Assembly (NCBI GenBank): GCA_021732975.1
Contig: JAKFWC010000006.1
Location: 1 to 64,000, forward strand
Direction: 5' to 3'
Source of the DNA: Planctomycetaceae bacterium
GTDB taxonomy: Bacteria > Planctomycetota > Planctomycetia > Planctomycetales > Planctomycetaceae
DNA length: 64,000 bases
How positions within the stretch are numbered: position 1 is the first letter of the stretch; each line of letters starts with the position of its first letter. Made by a program: the position numbers and the translations under genes. The notes below the pieces were generated by a model. That model was given only the letters and a program-made list of their open reading frames with translations, ran no database searches and was not told the origin of the DNA. Shown piece by piece: positions 8,665 to 18,151 of the stretch.

Positions 8665-9063
8665 ATGGGACAAGCCGAAACGGCTGCAGGATGTTATGTG
8701 CAGCTCGCGTGTCTCTCGCAGGAGAGGCAACAGCCCTTACCACGGGATCGCTTTCTCTTGCTGGCGGCGGCGGCGGCGTGTCGGGCCGGTTGGACAGATC
8801 TGGCGGCGGACTGTCATCGACTGCTGACCACACTGGCCCCGCATCATCAAGCAACCCACTTCATCACGGTCGCTGATGGTCTGCGGAACGAAGATTTCGC
8901 GGCGCTGGTGACGCACTGGGAGCGATTCTGTCCATTGGAACGGGCAGAGATGTTGCTCAGTGAGCTGGGGCTGAGTGCGGAGGGGGACGTGCCTGAAACC
9001 GAGCAGGCCGATTGGCTGCGGACGCGGTTGCGGAGAACGTTTGGGGATCTGTTGCAAACATGA
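8665..9063 (+). CDS. Conserved hypothetical protein, 132 residues
   Basis: The ATG at 8665 (MGQAETAAGCYVQLACL) is chosen over a TTG seven codons upstream. The protein is mainly helical. It contains DRFLLLAAAAACRAGW followed by DLAADCHRLL and ERFCPLERAEMLLSELGL, a pattern like a single helical repeat unit. I do not recognise a named domain. It is followed within 41 bases by a convergent gene. Confidence 0.6.
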   Translation: MGQAETAAGCYVQLACLSQERQQPLPRDRFLLLAAAAACRAGWTDLAADCHRLLTTLAPHHQATHFITVADGLRNEDFAALVTHWERFCPLERAEMLLSELGLSAEGDVPETEQADWLRTRLRRTFGDLLQT

Positions 9064-9103
9064 CTGCCCAGCCATGGCAATGGCAGGGCTTCAGCGACTG
9101 ACA

Positions 9104-9868
9104 TCAGCGGATGATGCTGGCGTCGCGCGGAGGATTGAGCGACATGCGGCGTTTCGCGGCGGCTTTGGGGTCGCTGTCCAGCGCAGGGCTGTCCATTTCC
9201 GGCGTGGTGAGCGGCGACCGACCGTAAGGGACGAACTTTTTCGGTCCACTCGCCGAGGAAAGAGGCTGTGGTTCCCCGGCGGCGACATTGGCAGGTTTCG
9301 GTGGCGCGGGTTCGTTGTTGTTGATCCGCCGGGGCGGTGCGCCGACGACGTTCGCCGCATCCGGAATGTGGAGCGTCATCCCCGGTTGCACATCATTCGG
9401 GTCGCGGAGTTGATCGGCATTTGCACGGAAGAGTTCGTCGTAACGGTTCGCGCTGCCAAGATACTTCGCGGCGATGGACGACAACGTCTCGCCCCGTTGG
9501 ACGAGATGTTCGGTCCGTTTCGGCGCGACGAACGACTCCGCACGGGGACTAGCCGGAGAGGCTTCCTGCAAAGTGAGTTCTTCGGAGCCCAGAATGGGAT
9601 CGGGAACGAGCCCTGCCCCATCCTGCGGCTCAGGAAATTCGTCGTCCATCGTTTCCACCGCAATGGGTACCGGCGGGCGGACCACGGGCTCATCAGATTG
9701 CAGATACGGCGCGCGGTCATACGTGGCGATCTGCCGGTCCAGGTCGGCGGCCGTCTTCAATGCGGGTAACGTCGGAACCTGGGTTTGATCATGGCGGAAA
9801 AAAAAAGCCGCCACGGCTCCCACGAGCAGGATTCCCAAAGCCAGACCGATCTTTTGATCCCGTGGCAT
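9104..9868 (-). CDS. Membrane-anchored LysM domain protein
   Basis: The start at 9868 (MPRDQKIGLALGILLVGAVA) is favoured because GGGAAGGGGAG lies a few bases upstream, and it places a signal-anchor helix at residues 7-24. A proline-rich linker follows, then a LysM domain at about 119-169 (HLVQRGETLSSIAAKYLG ... NDVQPGMTLHIP). LysM modules bind N-acetylglucosamine glycans such as peptidoglycan, so the protein probably tethers something to the wall. The C-terminal 80 residues are low complexity (Pro, Ser, Lys). The HD-GYP gene lies upstream on the same strand but is separated from it by a terminator. Confidence 0.8.
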   Translation of the reverse strand: MPRDQKIGLALGILLVGAVAAFFFRHDQTQVPTLPALKTAADLDRQIATYDRAPYLQSDEPVVRPPVPIAVETMDDEFPEPQDGAGLVPDPILGSEELTLQEASPASPRAESFVAPKRTEHLVQRGETLSSIAAKYLGSANRYDELFRANADQLRDPNDVQPGMTLHIPDAANVVGAPPRRINNNEPAPPKPANVAAGEPQPLSSASGPKKFVPYGRSPLTTPEMDSPALDSDPKAAAKRRMSLNPPRDASIIR

Positions 9869-10106
9869 CGCGCTCCCCTTCCCCATGCGTGTTTCAAGGC
9901 GTTTGTGGTGACAGCACTCTCGCGCTGCGGACTTCGCCCCATATCTCATTTCGGCAGAATCCGCCGGTTGCCGTGAGCGTGGGGCCGTTTCTGTACCTAT
10001 TTTCCGTAGTCGGCACCAAGAAGGCTGGGGTTGTGCCAGCCGATGGGATTGCATCGCGCATGCTGGCTACGATGAGATCGCTGCCGATTTTTGAGAGCAT
10101 CTTCTC

Positions 10107-10151
10107 AAAAAAAGCAAAGAAGCCCGGCAGACAGGAATCTGCGCGGGCTTC
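10107..10151 (-). terminator. Strong intrinsic terminator after the HD-GYP gene
   Basis: On the minus strand GAAGCCCG pairs with CGGGCTTC, with an inner GCAGA/TCTGC extension (10151-10119). It is followed by TTTGCTTTTTTT (10118-10107). A second A/T-flanked hairpin (about 10088-10110) lies immediately beyond. Confidence 0.9.
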
Positions 10152-10185
10152 GGAAAGACATCAGGCACGACGTGGGCACCGGCTG

Positions 10186-11556
10186 TTACGTCGCCAGAAT
10201 CTCGGCTTCGGTGGCAGCCGTGTCGGAGGGCGCGGTGGGAGAAATGGTCTGGCCGATCGTGGTGACCACTTGCAGATCGGTTCGCTGACTCAAGTCGATC
10301 AGTTCCGTCTTTGGTAACGTATCGGACGTGTCGATCACTTCGACCACCGGCTGGGCGAAGCGATCGCGATTGCCCCGCACCACTTTGCCCGTGCGCCCGT
10401 CGCTCAACTGTACCAGCGAGCCAAGCGGAAAGAGCGACACTGCATGCAACAGACCACGGACGGCGGCAGGATCAAAGTATCCCTGACGGGTTGCGAACAA
10501 CAGTTTTTCGACCGCTTTGTACGGCGGCAAACCCGGGCGGAAAGAGCGTGGCGAGACCATTGCCAGGTAAGTGTCAGCCACCGCCGCGATTCGTGCCAGC
10601 GTGTGGATTTGCGACCCTTGTCGTTGCCGCGGATAGCCGGTGCCGTTGAGCCGTTCATGCATCTGATATACGACCATTTTCGCACCGTGCGGCACATTCC
10701 GCGTACGGTTGAGCAGGTCCGCGGCATAGATCGGATGCTTTTGCAGCTCCAACCGCTCCGTCAATTGCAGCGGGCGATCGGTTTGATGCAGGTTCGCGGG
10801 AACCAGCAGCATCCCGGCGTCGTGGATCATGCAACCAAAGCCGAGCTCCAGGAGTTCGTCCTCCCGCAACCCCATGATCACCCCCATCGATTCCGCCAGC
10901 ATCGCCGTCTGCAGGGCATGTTGATTCGGATAATTCTTCGCGACCGGTTGCACGCCACGGCTGAGGAATTCGTCGAAATCGAGCGAAATCTCGTGCAGGT
11001 GCTGTTCGGACATGCGCCCCAGACGCTGCGGCGAAACACCACCCGCGTCGATGAATTCCTCGTAAATCTCAGCCGTCGCACCGATATTCTGTTCGAAACT
11101 ACGGTCGAATTCCGCGGCTCGTTCCGGATTGCGTGACAACTCATTTGGTGGTTGCAGTCGATGCAGGAACGAGTCGCGTTCGAGGCGAAATCCCGGATAC
11201 GCCGGTTTGGGATCCGGCGCCTGTGGAGAGTGATGCAGAGAGTGAGAAGTGGATTGCGGTCTCAAAACGGGACGGGAGGGAGCGGTCGTCTTGGCGGAGG
11301 TTCCCCCCTCGGAAATACGGTTGACTTCGGAGGGATGCACGAGGACGGCAGTGACGCCGCGCCGCTTGAGGGCTTCGATTTCGGATTCGGTCAGAACCCG
11401 CCCGGCCGCCAACAGCAGGATGTGCTGCAGACCGGGACGTGCGTCGTAGATGGCCGTTTGCAGCAAGGCATTGACGCGGAGATTGCTGACTGGAATGGAA
11501 ACATAGTCACTTGTTCCCCCCGTTTTTCCGCCGCGTGGGGTCTTTTGTCCAAGCAT
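10186..11556 (-). CDS. HD-GYP domain protein, candidate cyclic-di-GMP phosphodiesterase
   Basis: This 456-residue protein has an N-terminal region (1-80) with a VLTESEIEALKRRGVTAVLV motif found before HD-GYP domains, a low-complexity linker and the HD-GYP domain from about 205. Visible landmarks are His213, the HD pair His245-Asp246 (MIHDAG), His274, His300-Glu301 in QMHERLNGTGYP, and Asp328. The usual HHE triplet reads MHE, so one metal ligand may be missing; phosphodiesterase activity is likely but not certain. The C-terminus holds a small beta-rich segment (SLVQLSDGRTGKVVRGNRDR). An AGAGG site precedes the ATG. Confidence 0.85.
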   Translation of the reverse strand: MLGQKTPRGGKTGGTSDYVSIPVSNLRVNALLQTAIYDARPGLQHILLLAAGRVLTESEIEALKRRGVTAVLVHPSEVNRISEGGTSAKTTAPSRPVLRPQSTSHSLHHSPQAPDPKPAYPGFRLERDSFLHRLQPPNELSRNPERAAEFDRSFEQNIGATAEIYEEFIDAGGVSPQRLGRMSEQHLHEISLDFDEFLSRGVQPVAKNYPNQHALQTAMLAESMGVIMGLREDELLELGFGCMIHDAGMLLVPANLHQTDRPLQLTERLELQKHPIYAADLLNRTRNVPHGAKMVVYQMHERLNGTGYPRQRQGSQIHTLARIAAVADTYLAMVSPRSFRPGLPPYKAVEKLLFATRQGYFDPAAVRGLLHAVSLFPLGSLVQLSDGRTGKVVRGNRDRFAQPVVEVIDTSDTLPKTELIDLSQRTDLQVVTTIGQTISPTAPSDTAATEAEILAT

Positions 11557-11720
11557 GATTCAACCTCTGCAGGATGTCGCCCGGCCCGTCCCAATGGGGG
11601 ATTTTGGCGACTTTGCGCAATAGTCAAACCTAGGTTGGATTCCCGACTACGCAAACGGCTACATCCCGCGGAGGCTCCCGTGAGAACGATTTGTTCGCTA
11701 CAGGCGGTACAGACGGTATT

Positions 11721-11806
11721 CATTTCGCCCCCGGTTGTCTTCAACCGTGGGAGGCGCGGATGATGGAATCGGCACCCCTCCGTGGCGGACGACGGGGGGC
11801 TAAATG
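11721..11806. repeat. Inverted repeat, palindrome family C copy 1
   Basis: A left end reading CATTTCGCCCCCGGTTGTC faces a right end GGGGGGCTAAATG (11794-11806), with an internal CACCCCTCC. It resembles the element at 51371-51448, which carries the same TTTAGCCCC edges. It lies between hisA and the HD-GYP gene. Confidence 0.65.
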
Positions 11807-11809
11807 GGA

Positions 11810-12547
11810 TTACTTCGTCAGCGCCACGGCATCGGCGACGTTGATGGTGCCTTCGTAGAGGGCGCGGCCAACAATCGCACCGACCAATTGCGGTTGCCGT
11901 TTGGCGATCATGACCAGCGCGCGGACATCCTCGAGCGTGGTCACTCCGCCCGACGCAATGACCGGCAGGCCCATCGCGGCAAATTGTTCGAGTTCCGCTA
12001 GCGTGCCCGGATCGATCCCCTGCATCATGCCGTCGTTGGCAATGTTCGTATAGATGACAGCGGCGAGGGGCGTATCCAGAAATTGTTTGGCGAGTTCCAT
12101 CGCGGAGGTTTCCGAGACATCCAGCCAACCGGCCGTCGCGACTTTGCCATTGCGGGCATCCAGTCCCAACGCCACCTGGCCAGGATACCGCTTTGCGATG
12201 GTCTGAAACCATTCGGGTTGTTTCAACGCTTGTGTCCCGATGATCGCACGGTCGATACCGATCTCTTCGAGGATGAGTTGCACGGAAGCGTCATCGCGCA
12301 GTCCCCCGCCGAGTTCGCAGGGGATTTTCACCGCCGCGACGATGGAACGAAGGGCCTCGACATTGATTGGGCGCCCCGCTTTGGCTCCATCGAGATCCAC
12401 GAGGTGCAATCGCGTCGCCCCGCCGGCTTCCCATCGCAACGCCATTTCGGCGGGGTGATCGCTGAAGACCGACTCCTGCGCGTAATCGCCTTGCCGCAAC
12501 CGCACGCATTTGCCTCCACGCAAGTCGATCGCCGGCAGAATTTCCAT
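11810..12547 (-). CDS. hisA: Phosphoribosylformimino-5-aminoimidazole carboxamide ribotide isomerase
   Basis: The start at 12547 gives 245 residues, the normal HisA length, beginning [17 protein letters not shown]. Asp8 is the family catalytic acid in the first strand. The barrel continues with [27 protein letters not shown] with the second catalytic aspartate region, [11 protein letters not shown] and VIASGGV, whose phosphate-binding loop is typical. It catalyses the fourth step of histidine synthesis, the Amadori rearrangement of ProFAR. It follows hisH on the same strand with a palindrome in between; no other his genes are in the window. Confidence 0.95.
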   Translation of the reverse strand: MEILPAIDLRGGKCVRLRQGDYAQESVFSDHPAEMALRWEAGGATRLHLVDLDGAKAGRPINVEALRSIVAAVKIPCELGGGLRDDASVQLILEEIGIDRAIIGTQALKQPEWFQTIAKRYPGQVALGLDARNGKVATAGWLDVSETSAMELAKQFLDTPLAAVIYTNIANDGMMQGIDPGTLAELEQFAAMGLPVIASGGVTTLEDVRALVMIAKRQPQLVGAIVGRALYEGTINVADAVALTK

Positions 12548-12584
12548 TGAGCAGATATCCGAGAATGAGATGTCGTTGGATTTC

Positions 12585-12646
12585 ACCAGCCCGAAGCGCT
12601 AGCAAGGGCGTTCGTGTTTTCGCCCTTGCTAGCGCTACGGGCTGGT
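12585..12646. repeat. Inverted repeat, palindrome family B copy 2
   Basis: Arms 12585-12610 and 12621-12646 (26 bases, one mismatch) surround a 10-base loop and share ACCAGCCCG and GCTAGCAAGGG with the copy at 8566-8634. It sits between hisH and hisA, ending eight bases from the hisH stop, and may act as an intra-operon RNA hairpin. Confidence 0.85.
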
Positions 12647-12653
12647 AAGGAGA

Positions 12654-13262
12654 TTACAAACCGATGAAGTTCGACAGCAGTTGCAGGCCGACTTTCTGGC
12701 TTTTTTCCGGGTGAAACTGCGTGGCGAAAACGTTGCCGCGGGCGATGGCGGAGACGAACTTCACGCCGTATGTCGTCGTTGCAGCGATCAGCGATTTGTC
12801 CTGCGGTCGCACGAAATAACTGTGGACGAAGTAGACCGACGACTGCGGTGGAATGCCCGCGAACAACGGAACCTGCGGCTGCACGTAGTCGAGAGTGTTC
12901 CACCCCATGTGCGGCACTTTGAGTGTCGGATCGGCTGGAAACCGCACCACATCTCCCGCAAAGGCCCCGAGCCCCGGCCATTCGCCGTCTTCATGGCTGA
13001 CATCGAACAGCATCTGCAAACCGAGACAGATTCCCAGAAACGGTTTGTCGGCGCGAATGTGGGCTTTCAGCGGTTCTACCAGGTCGAGCCGTTGCAGTTC
13101 GTGAATCGCATCGCGGAAGGCACCGACACCGGGGAGAATCAGCTTGCTCGCTGAGCGGATCGCGTCTGATGTCGTGGCGATTTCCGCGTCCGCGCCGAGT
13201 TTTTCGCACGCCTTCTGGACGCTGCGCAGGTTACCCATGCCGTAGTCGACGATGGTGATCAT
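12654..13262 (-). CDS. hisH: Imidazole glycerol phosphate synthase, glutamine amidotransferase subunit
   Basis: The 202-residue protein begins [16 protein letters not shown], a diagnostic HisH N-terminus. It has the LPGVGAF oxyanion loop, the nucleophile in [11 protein letters not shown], and [10 protein letters not shown] with the catalytic His and Glu. It releases ammonia from glutamine for HisF, which is not encoded in this window. It lies 126 bases after the prepilin peptidase gene on the same strand. Confidence 0.95.
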   Translation of the reverse strand: MITIVDYGMGNLRSVQKACEKLGADAEIATTSDAIRSASKLILPGVGAFRDAIHELQRLDLVEPLKAHIRADKPFLGICLGLQMLFDVSHEDGEWPGLGAFAGDVVRFPADPTLKVPHMGWNTLDYVQPQVPLFAGIPPQSSVYFVHSYFVRPQDKSLIAATTTYGVKFVSAIARGNVFATQFHPEKSQKVGLQLLSNFIGL

Positions 13263-13388
13263 GGAGTGGTCAGTGGTCCGTTGTCAGTGGTGGAGACGAT
13301 TCACAAATGGTCGCTTTGCGGTTTCACACCTCGCGCGGATGCACTGAGAGTTCTCGTCGCGAGGCGCGAAACCGCAAGCGGCGAATGA

Positions 13389-14684
13389 TTACGGATGGCC
13401 TTGCCAGTGTCGATGGTGAGTTTGCCCCTGCCCCGATAATTCCCCCGGCCAGCGCGATGGCCGCATCGGCCCGACACCGGCGTGCGGGTCTTTGTTCGCG
13501 AAAAAGTGGAGCTGATCGGCAGAGGTCCATTCCAGCGGTGGGTCTTCTTCGTACAGCGGTATGCCTAACGCCCACTTCACGCCTTGTGACATCCACAAAA
13601 GCGCGGTCAACATCGCTGCGGTCAGGAGGGCAAAGCCAATCAGGAACACCCCCAGATCATAATACCGCTCCATTGCCGAAAAGACCTGCTTCCACGTCAG
13701 CAGGATGATGATGGTGGCGATGCTGAGATACGGTCCAAACGGAATTTCCCGGCCGGGACGAAACATGCCACGGCCAGCCACGGTGACCAAGGCGATTATG
13801 CACGCGAGAAATGGAATCAGAATCATCGGTTGCCAGCCGAGAAACGTCCCGATCATGGCCATGAGGGTGACATCGCCGAAACCCATCGCTTCGCGGCGAA
13901 AGACCCAGTGCCCGACAATGCGCATGAACCAGATCATGCCACCGCCAACCATCGCACCGGCGAGGCTGACCGCCAAACCGTGCAAGATCGGATAGACCGC
14001 GATCCATTTGGGGATGGTGACGAGCATCCATGCGGGCGGCATTCCAGCGGGGTCGAACTGCCACCAGACTGTTTGAAGGTAGGACGGTGATTGAAACCAG
14101 ACCGGTACCAACCAGAGGCAACCGGTGAGGCTACCCAGTAACCCGACCGCGGCGGCGGGAGCGGTCACACTGTCGGGAATAATCGTCAGATCGAAGTCGA
14201 TGAAGCTCGCGACCACCAGCGCTTCCATCAGCACGAGGTAATAGACGTAGCGGATATGGAGCCAGACTTCCTGCTCATGCGGCGACCAGCCCTCTTGAGC
14301 CAGTGGTAGCAAAGATGTGTAGATCTGGCTGTCGGGCAGCATTGCATGCCAGTCGTAGGGAACGAGCGCGGCATACAGCAGCACCCACAATGCCCCGTTG
14401 AGCATTTCCACAAACGGATACCGCACGGGAATCCAATGGCGACAGAACCGGCACCGCCCGCGCAGCCATAGCCATCCAAAGAGCGGGACATTGTCGATTG
14501 CCAGAATGCGGTTGTGGCAGTACGGACACGCCGACGGTGGGTGGCCCACGCCCTTCCACGCCGGCCAGATGTCTTCGTGTTGCGGCAGCCGGTAGATGCA
14601 GACGTTGAGAAAACTGCCGATGCACGAACCGAGGACAAACAGGACGCCCCAGATGAACCAGACCGGCCAGTCGCCGAGAATCAT
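13389..14684 (-). CDS. Type IV prepilin peptidase / A24 family leader peptidase
   Basis: The 431-residue membrane protein contains the zinc cysteines CPYC (53-56) and CRFC (78-81) in its cytoplasmic N-terminal domain. The aspartic protease motifs are FIDFDLTIIPD (161-171) and MGFGD with Asp271. Eight or so hydrophobic segments are visible. It cleaves and methylates prepilin-like leaders at the inner membrane. A long loop (about 195-222) and a hydrophilic C-terminal extension of about 70 residues make it longer than usual PilD. Its ATG overlaps the aroK stop by four bases, so it is translated with the shikimate genes. Confidence 0.9.
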   Translation of the reverse strand: MILGDWPVWFIWGVLFVLGSCIGSFLNVCIYRLPQHEDIWPAWKGVGHPPSACPYCHNRILAIDNVPLFGWLWLRGRCRFCRHWIPVRYPFVEMLNGALWVLLYAALVPYDWHAMLPDSQIYTSLLPLAQEGWSPHEQEVWLHIRYVYYLVLMEALVVASFIDFDLTIIPDSVTAPAAAVGLLGSLTGCLWLVPVWFQSPSYLQTVWWQFDPAGMPPAWMLVTIPKWIAVYPILHGLAVSLAGAMVGGGMIWFMRIVGHWVFRREAMGFGDVTLMAMIGTFLGWQPMILIPFLACIIALVTVAGRGMFRPGREIPFGPYLSIATIIILLTWKQVFSAMERYYDLGVFLIGFALLTAAMLTALLWMSQGVKWALGIPLYEEDPPLEWTSADQLHFFANKDPHAGVGPMRPSRWPGELSGQGQTHHRHWQGHP

Positions 14685-15223
14685 GGCCGTCCCCCGGCCG
14701 GAATCCGCAACGGTTCCGGGAGCGCCGCCATAATTTCGTTGGCGACCGATTGCGGATGCCGTCCATCAGTCCGAACGGTGATGCTGGCCGTCTCCGCGTA
14801 CAAGGGTGTCCGCAGCGCCAACATGGCCCGGATTTCGTCGCGGCCACCCTGCGGCGTTAGATTCGGGCGATGCGCCGAACCCGGACGATCCAGAATCCGA
14901 TCGGCGATAGTCGATTCGTCCGCCTGCAGCCAGATAACTGGACCCGCAGCGCGGAAATCGGCTCGAGTGTCCGCGTTCAAGATCGCGCCGCCACCAGCCG
15001 CAAGCACCAGCTTGGGAGATTGCAGCAGTTCGACCAGTTGCATGCGTTCCATCGCGCGAAACGCCGGCTCGCCATCGGTCGCAAAGATCTCACGGATCGA
15101 GCGCCCGCTGTTCCGTTCCAGCTCCACATCGGCATCGGCCCACGGCCACCCGAGTCGCTCCGCCAATAATGGAGCGATGCGGCTCTTGCCGGTCCCGCGG
15201 TAACCAATGAATGTGATAATCAT
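14681..15223 (-). CDS. aroK: Shikimate kinase
   Basis: The 180-residue protein has the P-loop GYRGTGKS (7-14), the shikimate-binding DADVELERNSGRSIREIF with its Asp and Arg, the GGG at about 77-79 and an RPNLTPQGG lid region. It phosphorylates shikimate at the 3-hydroxyl. It lies 13 bases after aroDE and overlaps the prepilin peptidase gene by four bases, indicating one transcript. Confidence 0.93.
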   Translation of the reverse strand: MIITFIGYRGTGKSRIAPLLAERLGWPWADADVELERNSGRSIREIFATDGEPAFRAMERMQLVELLQSPKLVLAAGGGAILNADTRADFRAAGPVIWLQADESTIADRILDRPGSAHRPNLTPQGGRDEIRAMLALRTPLYAETASITVRTDGRHPQSVANEIMAALPEPLRIPAGGRP

Positions 15224-15236
15224 GATGGGGTTGCCG

Positions 15237-16712
15237 TCACCGTCTCACAGCGGAGATGCCGCGGCGCAAAGTTTCCCGCATGAGTTCCATCGGCGGGACC
15301 ATGTCCGTGAAGGCCTGGAACTGAGCGGCGGCCTGTCGCACGAACATTTCCTGCCCCGAAACTGTTCGGCAATTCCGTTCGCGGGCCTGCTTCAGCAGCA
15401 GTGTTTGTTCGGGATTGTAGATCGTGTCGAAGACGATCATCTCCTCACGGAGCCAATGGGGTTGAAACGGCGATTCATCGACATTCGGATGCATTCCCAC
15501 CGGCGTACAATTGATGAGGACATCGATCAGTTCGCTTCCCCGGTTCTCCCAAGTCACGAAGCGACATCCCAGTTCTTCCGCGAGTTTCTTCGCCCGGGCG
15601 GTGGTCCGACTGGCAATCACCAATCCGCCGCCGGCACGAACCACGCCGAGGGCAATCGCTCGCGCGGCCCCCCCTGCTCCGAGCAGCAGCACCTTCTTAC
15701 CGTCGAGCGTTTCCAACTCCCGCAGACCGGTCCCGAGGCTTTCCAGAGCAGCGGTATAATCGGTGTTATCGGCCCACCACTGGCCGGCTCGTTTCACCAG
15801 TGTATTGGCAGCACCGATCTGCCGGACGATTTCTTCGCACTGGGCGGCTTTAGCGAGTGCTGCTTCCTTATGCGGAATCGTCACGCTGTAACCGCGGATG
15901 CCGACCCACTCGAATTCATCGAGCGTCTTCGAGAATTGATCCGGTGGAACCCGCAACGGCAGGTAGACGCCGTCAAAGTTGGAAGCTCGCATTGCCGTGT
16001 TGTGCAGCAATGGGCTGAGCGAATGCCCGATCGGATCGCCGAGGACGCCGAAGACCTGCGTCTTGGCGGTGATCTTGTCGTAATGATAGAGATGCTTCAT
16101 CTCGTCGAACGACAATTGCCCGGGGGCGATCTCCCGTTCTTTGCTGAATGTTGCATAGGTGAACGGCGCACCGTAGCGGCCGCAGAGCAACCGGCTGAGT
16201 AGCCCGAATTCGCCCATGCAGAACGCCACCGTTGGCTTCTTGGCGTCCTTGCAGAGCTTCAGCAGCCGGATGCAGTCGCGCGGCGAATTCGCCATCGTCA
16301 CGACTTTGATAATGTCCGCGTCCATCTCGACCATCTCGGCATAGATAGCCTCGATGTCGTCGGAAGTCTGATTGAAGTCGTGATAACTGATGATCCGCTT
16401 CGTTTTGCCATACCGGCGGATTTTGGTTGCGATATCCATTTCGATGTCGACATACTCGACCCCGGCGACAATCGCGGACCGCAACAACGTCTGCCGTTGC
16501 TCTTCCGTGCCCGCCCAGCGACCCCCATCGGCGGGGCGGCGGCACGTGAAAACAACCGGCGTGGGGCGACCTTCGAGGAGTTTTTTCAACTCCGGCTCGC
16601 GCTGCAACCAGTCGACGCGCAATTCCACCAGTTCCGCCCCGCGATCGGCGAGGGCCTGGTGTTCGAGCGTCACCATTTTATGTCGAGTTCGCGCCAGGCT
16701 GACGCAAATCAT
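15237..16712 (-). CDS. aroDE: Bifunctional 3-dehydroquinate dehydratase / shikimate dehydrogenase
   Basis: The 491-residue protein is a two-domain fusion. Residues 1-210 are a type I dehydroquinase: ELVELRVDWL binds substrate, SYHDFNQT holds the catalytic His111, and DIIKVVTMANS holds the Schiff-base Lys136. Residues 218-491 are a shikimate dehydrogenase: FGVLGDPIGHSLSP, GYSVTIPHK with catalytic Lys282, DNTDY, and the NADP-binding LLLGAGGAARA (343-353). It performs steps three and four of the shikimate pathway, the same bifunctional order known from plants and some bacteria. It heads the aroDE-aroK-pilD block. Confidence 0.95.
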   Translation of the reverse strand: MICVSLARTRHKMVTLEHQALADRGAELVELRVDWLQREPELKKLLEGRPTPVVFTCRRPADGGRWAGTEEQRQTLLRSAIVAGVEYVDIEMDIATKIRRYGKTKRIISYHDFNQTSDDIEAIYAEMVEMDADIIKVVTMANSPRDCIRLLKLCKDAKKPTVAFCMGEFGLLSRLLCGRYGAPFTYATFSKEREIAPGQLSFDEMKHLYHYDKITAKTQVFGVLGDPIGHSLSPLLHNTAMRASNFDGVYLPLRVPPDQFSKTLDEFEWVGIRGYSVTIPHKEAALAKAAQCEEIVRQIGAANTLVKRAGQWWADNTDYTAALESLGTGLRELETLDGKKVLLLGAGGAARAIALGVVRAGGGLVIASRTTARAKKLAEELGCRFVTWENRGSELIDVLINCTPVGMHPNVDESPFQPHWLREEMIVFDTIYNPEQTLLLKQARERNCRTVSGQEMFVRQAAAQFQAFTDMVPPMELMRETLRRGISAVRR

Positions 16713-16854
16713 TTTCAGTTCTTCACTTAATACGCGCGATGGTTCGGTGAAGCACGGGATGAGAAACCCTCCCGATGCCTGCGGCCCATGTTAACAATGA
16801 CCCCGCCCCTCCCGCGATGCAACTGTATGCTCGTCTTGGAAGAAAATCACACTC

Positions 16855-16980
16855 CTGTTGTGCGCGGGTCTCCCGACCCCGCACATCGTCCGACCGCAGG
16901 TCTCCCGAATTGACGGCAACTTCATTGTGGGAGACCTTCGGTCATGTCAGGTGCGGGGTCGGGAGACCCGCGCACAACAG
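16855..16980. repeat. Nested 126-bp hairpin element (palindrome family D)
   Basis: Outer arms 16855-16884 and 16951-16980 are perfectly complementary over 30 bases and include GCGGGTCTCCCGACCCCGC. Inside lies a second inverted repeat, GACCGCAGGTCTCCC with GGGAGACCTTCGGTC (one mismatch), around a short AT-richer loop. It occupies the gap between the zinc-ribbon gene and aroDE. The rest of that gap holds nothing I can name. Confidence 0.85.
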
Positions 16981-16999
16981 CACTGATGGATCTACCGAA

Positions 17000-18055
17000 T
17001 TAAAACGCATGATCCACCGGAACGATCTGATCCGCCGAGATCGTGAGCAAATCAATCTGCAGCGCCCGTTGGCCGATTGTCGCCGCTGGGTCGGTCAGAA
17101 AACTTCGCAACTGCGTGAGGTTTTCGTCAGAAAACGGTGCGTCGGCCGGACGTTCGGCAAACCGGGCCATCGTGACGATGGTGTAACGCCCCGGTTGCGG
17201 TAACGTGAGTTGATACCGCCCGGTATCGTCGGTGCGCGCCGCGCTGCCGCCGAACGCCGCCGCCATTTTCAGTGCGGCCGCTTGATCGGCTTCACTGTCG
17301 CCCGGCCGCAAACCAAGTGGTGCCAGTCGCAGTTGTCCGGCCCATGTCTCGGGGACGGCAATGACAATTGCGCCGACATCGGGTCGAGTTTCTCCGTCCG
17401 CGGTGTGATACGTGATACGCCCTTCGAGTCCGGTCACGGGTTCGGGAACCGCGTTCTCGATGCGATTTTGTTCTGGGATTACCGACAACGTTGTTGGCAA
17501 TATCTGACCGCGCACAAGCCAGCCGACGATCAAGCCCATCAACAGCGTCACAATCGGAATAATGACCATGAAGAGCAACAAACTGGTCGATGGCAGCCGT
17601 TCGACGATTCGGAGAGGCGGCTCCATTTCTCGCGGCGGGGCTATGGGTTGCAGTAATTCTTCGAGAGCCGCGCGGGAATCCACCATCTCCACGGCGGTGT
17701 TGCCAACCGGATCGATGACGGAGACCGGCGACATCCGGACGGGCATGGGCAGTTCGACCGGTTCCGGTTCAGGCAACGGCTGCGGAATCTCCGCTTCCTC
17801 GCTGACATCGTCGATCGCTTCCATTACCGGGCGCACAGCGGGGGCGTCGGCCAGCGCAGCGAGTTCAGCGAGAGCCCGCGCGAGGTGGGCGTCATCGCGG
17901 TCGAGTTCAGGACTCGGCAGCGGAGCCGCAACGCCATCCAACCCCGGCACGCGGATGGAGCGCCCACACGTCGGACAATCGACGATGCCGCCAACCCGGT
18001 TGCGGGAGATCCCGAGGAATTGCCGGCAATAACTGCATCGAAACTTGATCGGCAT
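17000..18055 (-). CDS. Zinc-ribbon, single-pass membrane protein with beta-sandwich domain
   Basis: The start (MPIKFRCSYCRQFLGIS) is chosen because the N-terminal zinc ribbon begins there; about 28 further upstream codons lack family support. Cys7, Cys10, Cys27 and Cys30 form CxxC pairs. An acidic, proline-rich linker leads to a membrane helix at about 158-182. The outer part begins GLEGRITYHTADGETRP and ends in TGRYQLTLPQPGRYTIV, which looks like a transthyretin-like or carboxypeptidase-regulatory fold. The function is unknown. A second protein with the same ribbon-helix layout is encoded at 51915-53096. Confidence 0.65.
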   Translation of the reverse strand: MPIKFRCSYCRQFLGISRNRVGGIVDCPTCGRSIRVPGLDGVAAPLPSPELDRDDAHLARALAELAALADAPAVRPVMEAIDDVSEEAEIPQPLPEPEPVELPMPVRMSPVSVIDPVGNTAVEMVDSRAALEELLQPIAPPREMEPPLRIVERLPSTSLLLFMVIIPIVTLLMGLIVGWLVRGQILPTTLSVIPEQNRIENAVPEPVTGLEGRITYHTADGETRPDVGAIVIAVPETWAGQLRLAPLGLRPGDSEADQAAALKMAAAFGGSAARTDDTGRYQLTLPQPGRYTIVTMARFAERPADAPFSDENLTQLRSFLTDPAATIGQRALQIDLLTISADQIVPVDHAF

Positions 18056-18151
18056 CGCGCCGGTGCCTGATTGGGGGCGAAACTTCCAGACCCATTCGGC
18101 ATCCCGGCTGATGAAAAGCGCACGGGATGGTTGTGACACCGTACACCAACG

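Noticed and set aside
15207..16202. 331-codon open frame on the plus strand
   Set aside because: Antisense to aroDE with no recognisable motif.
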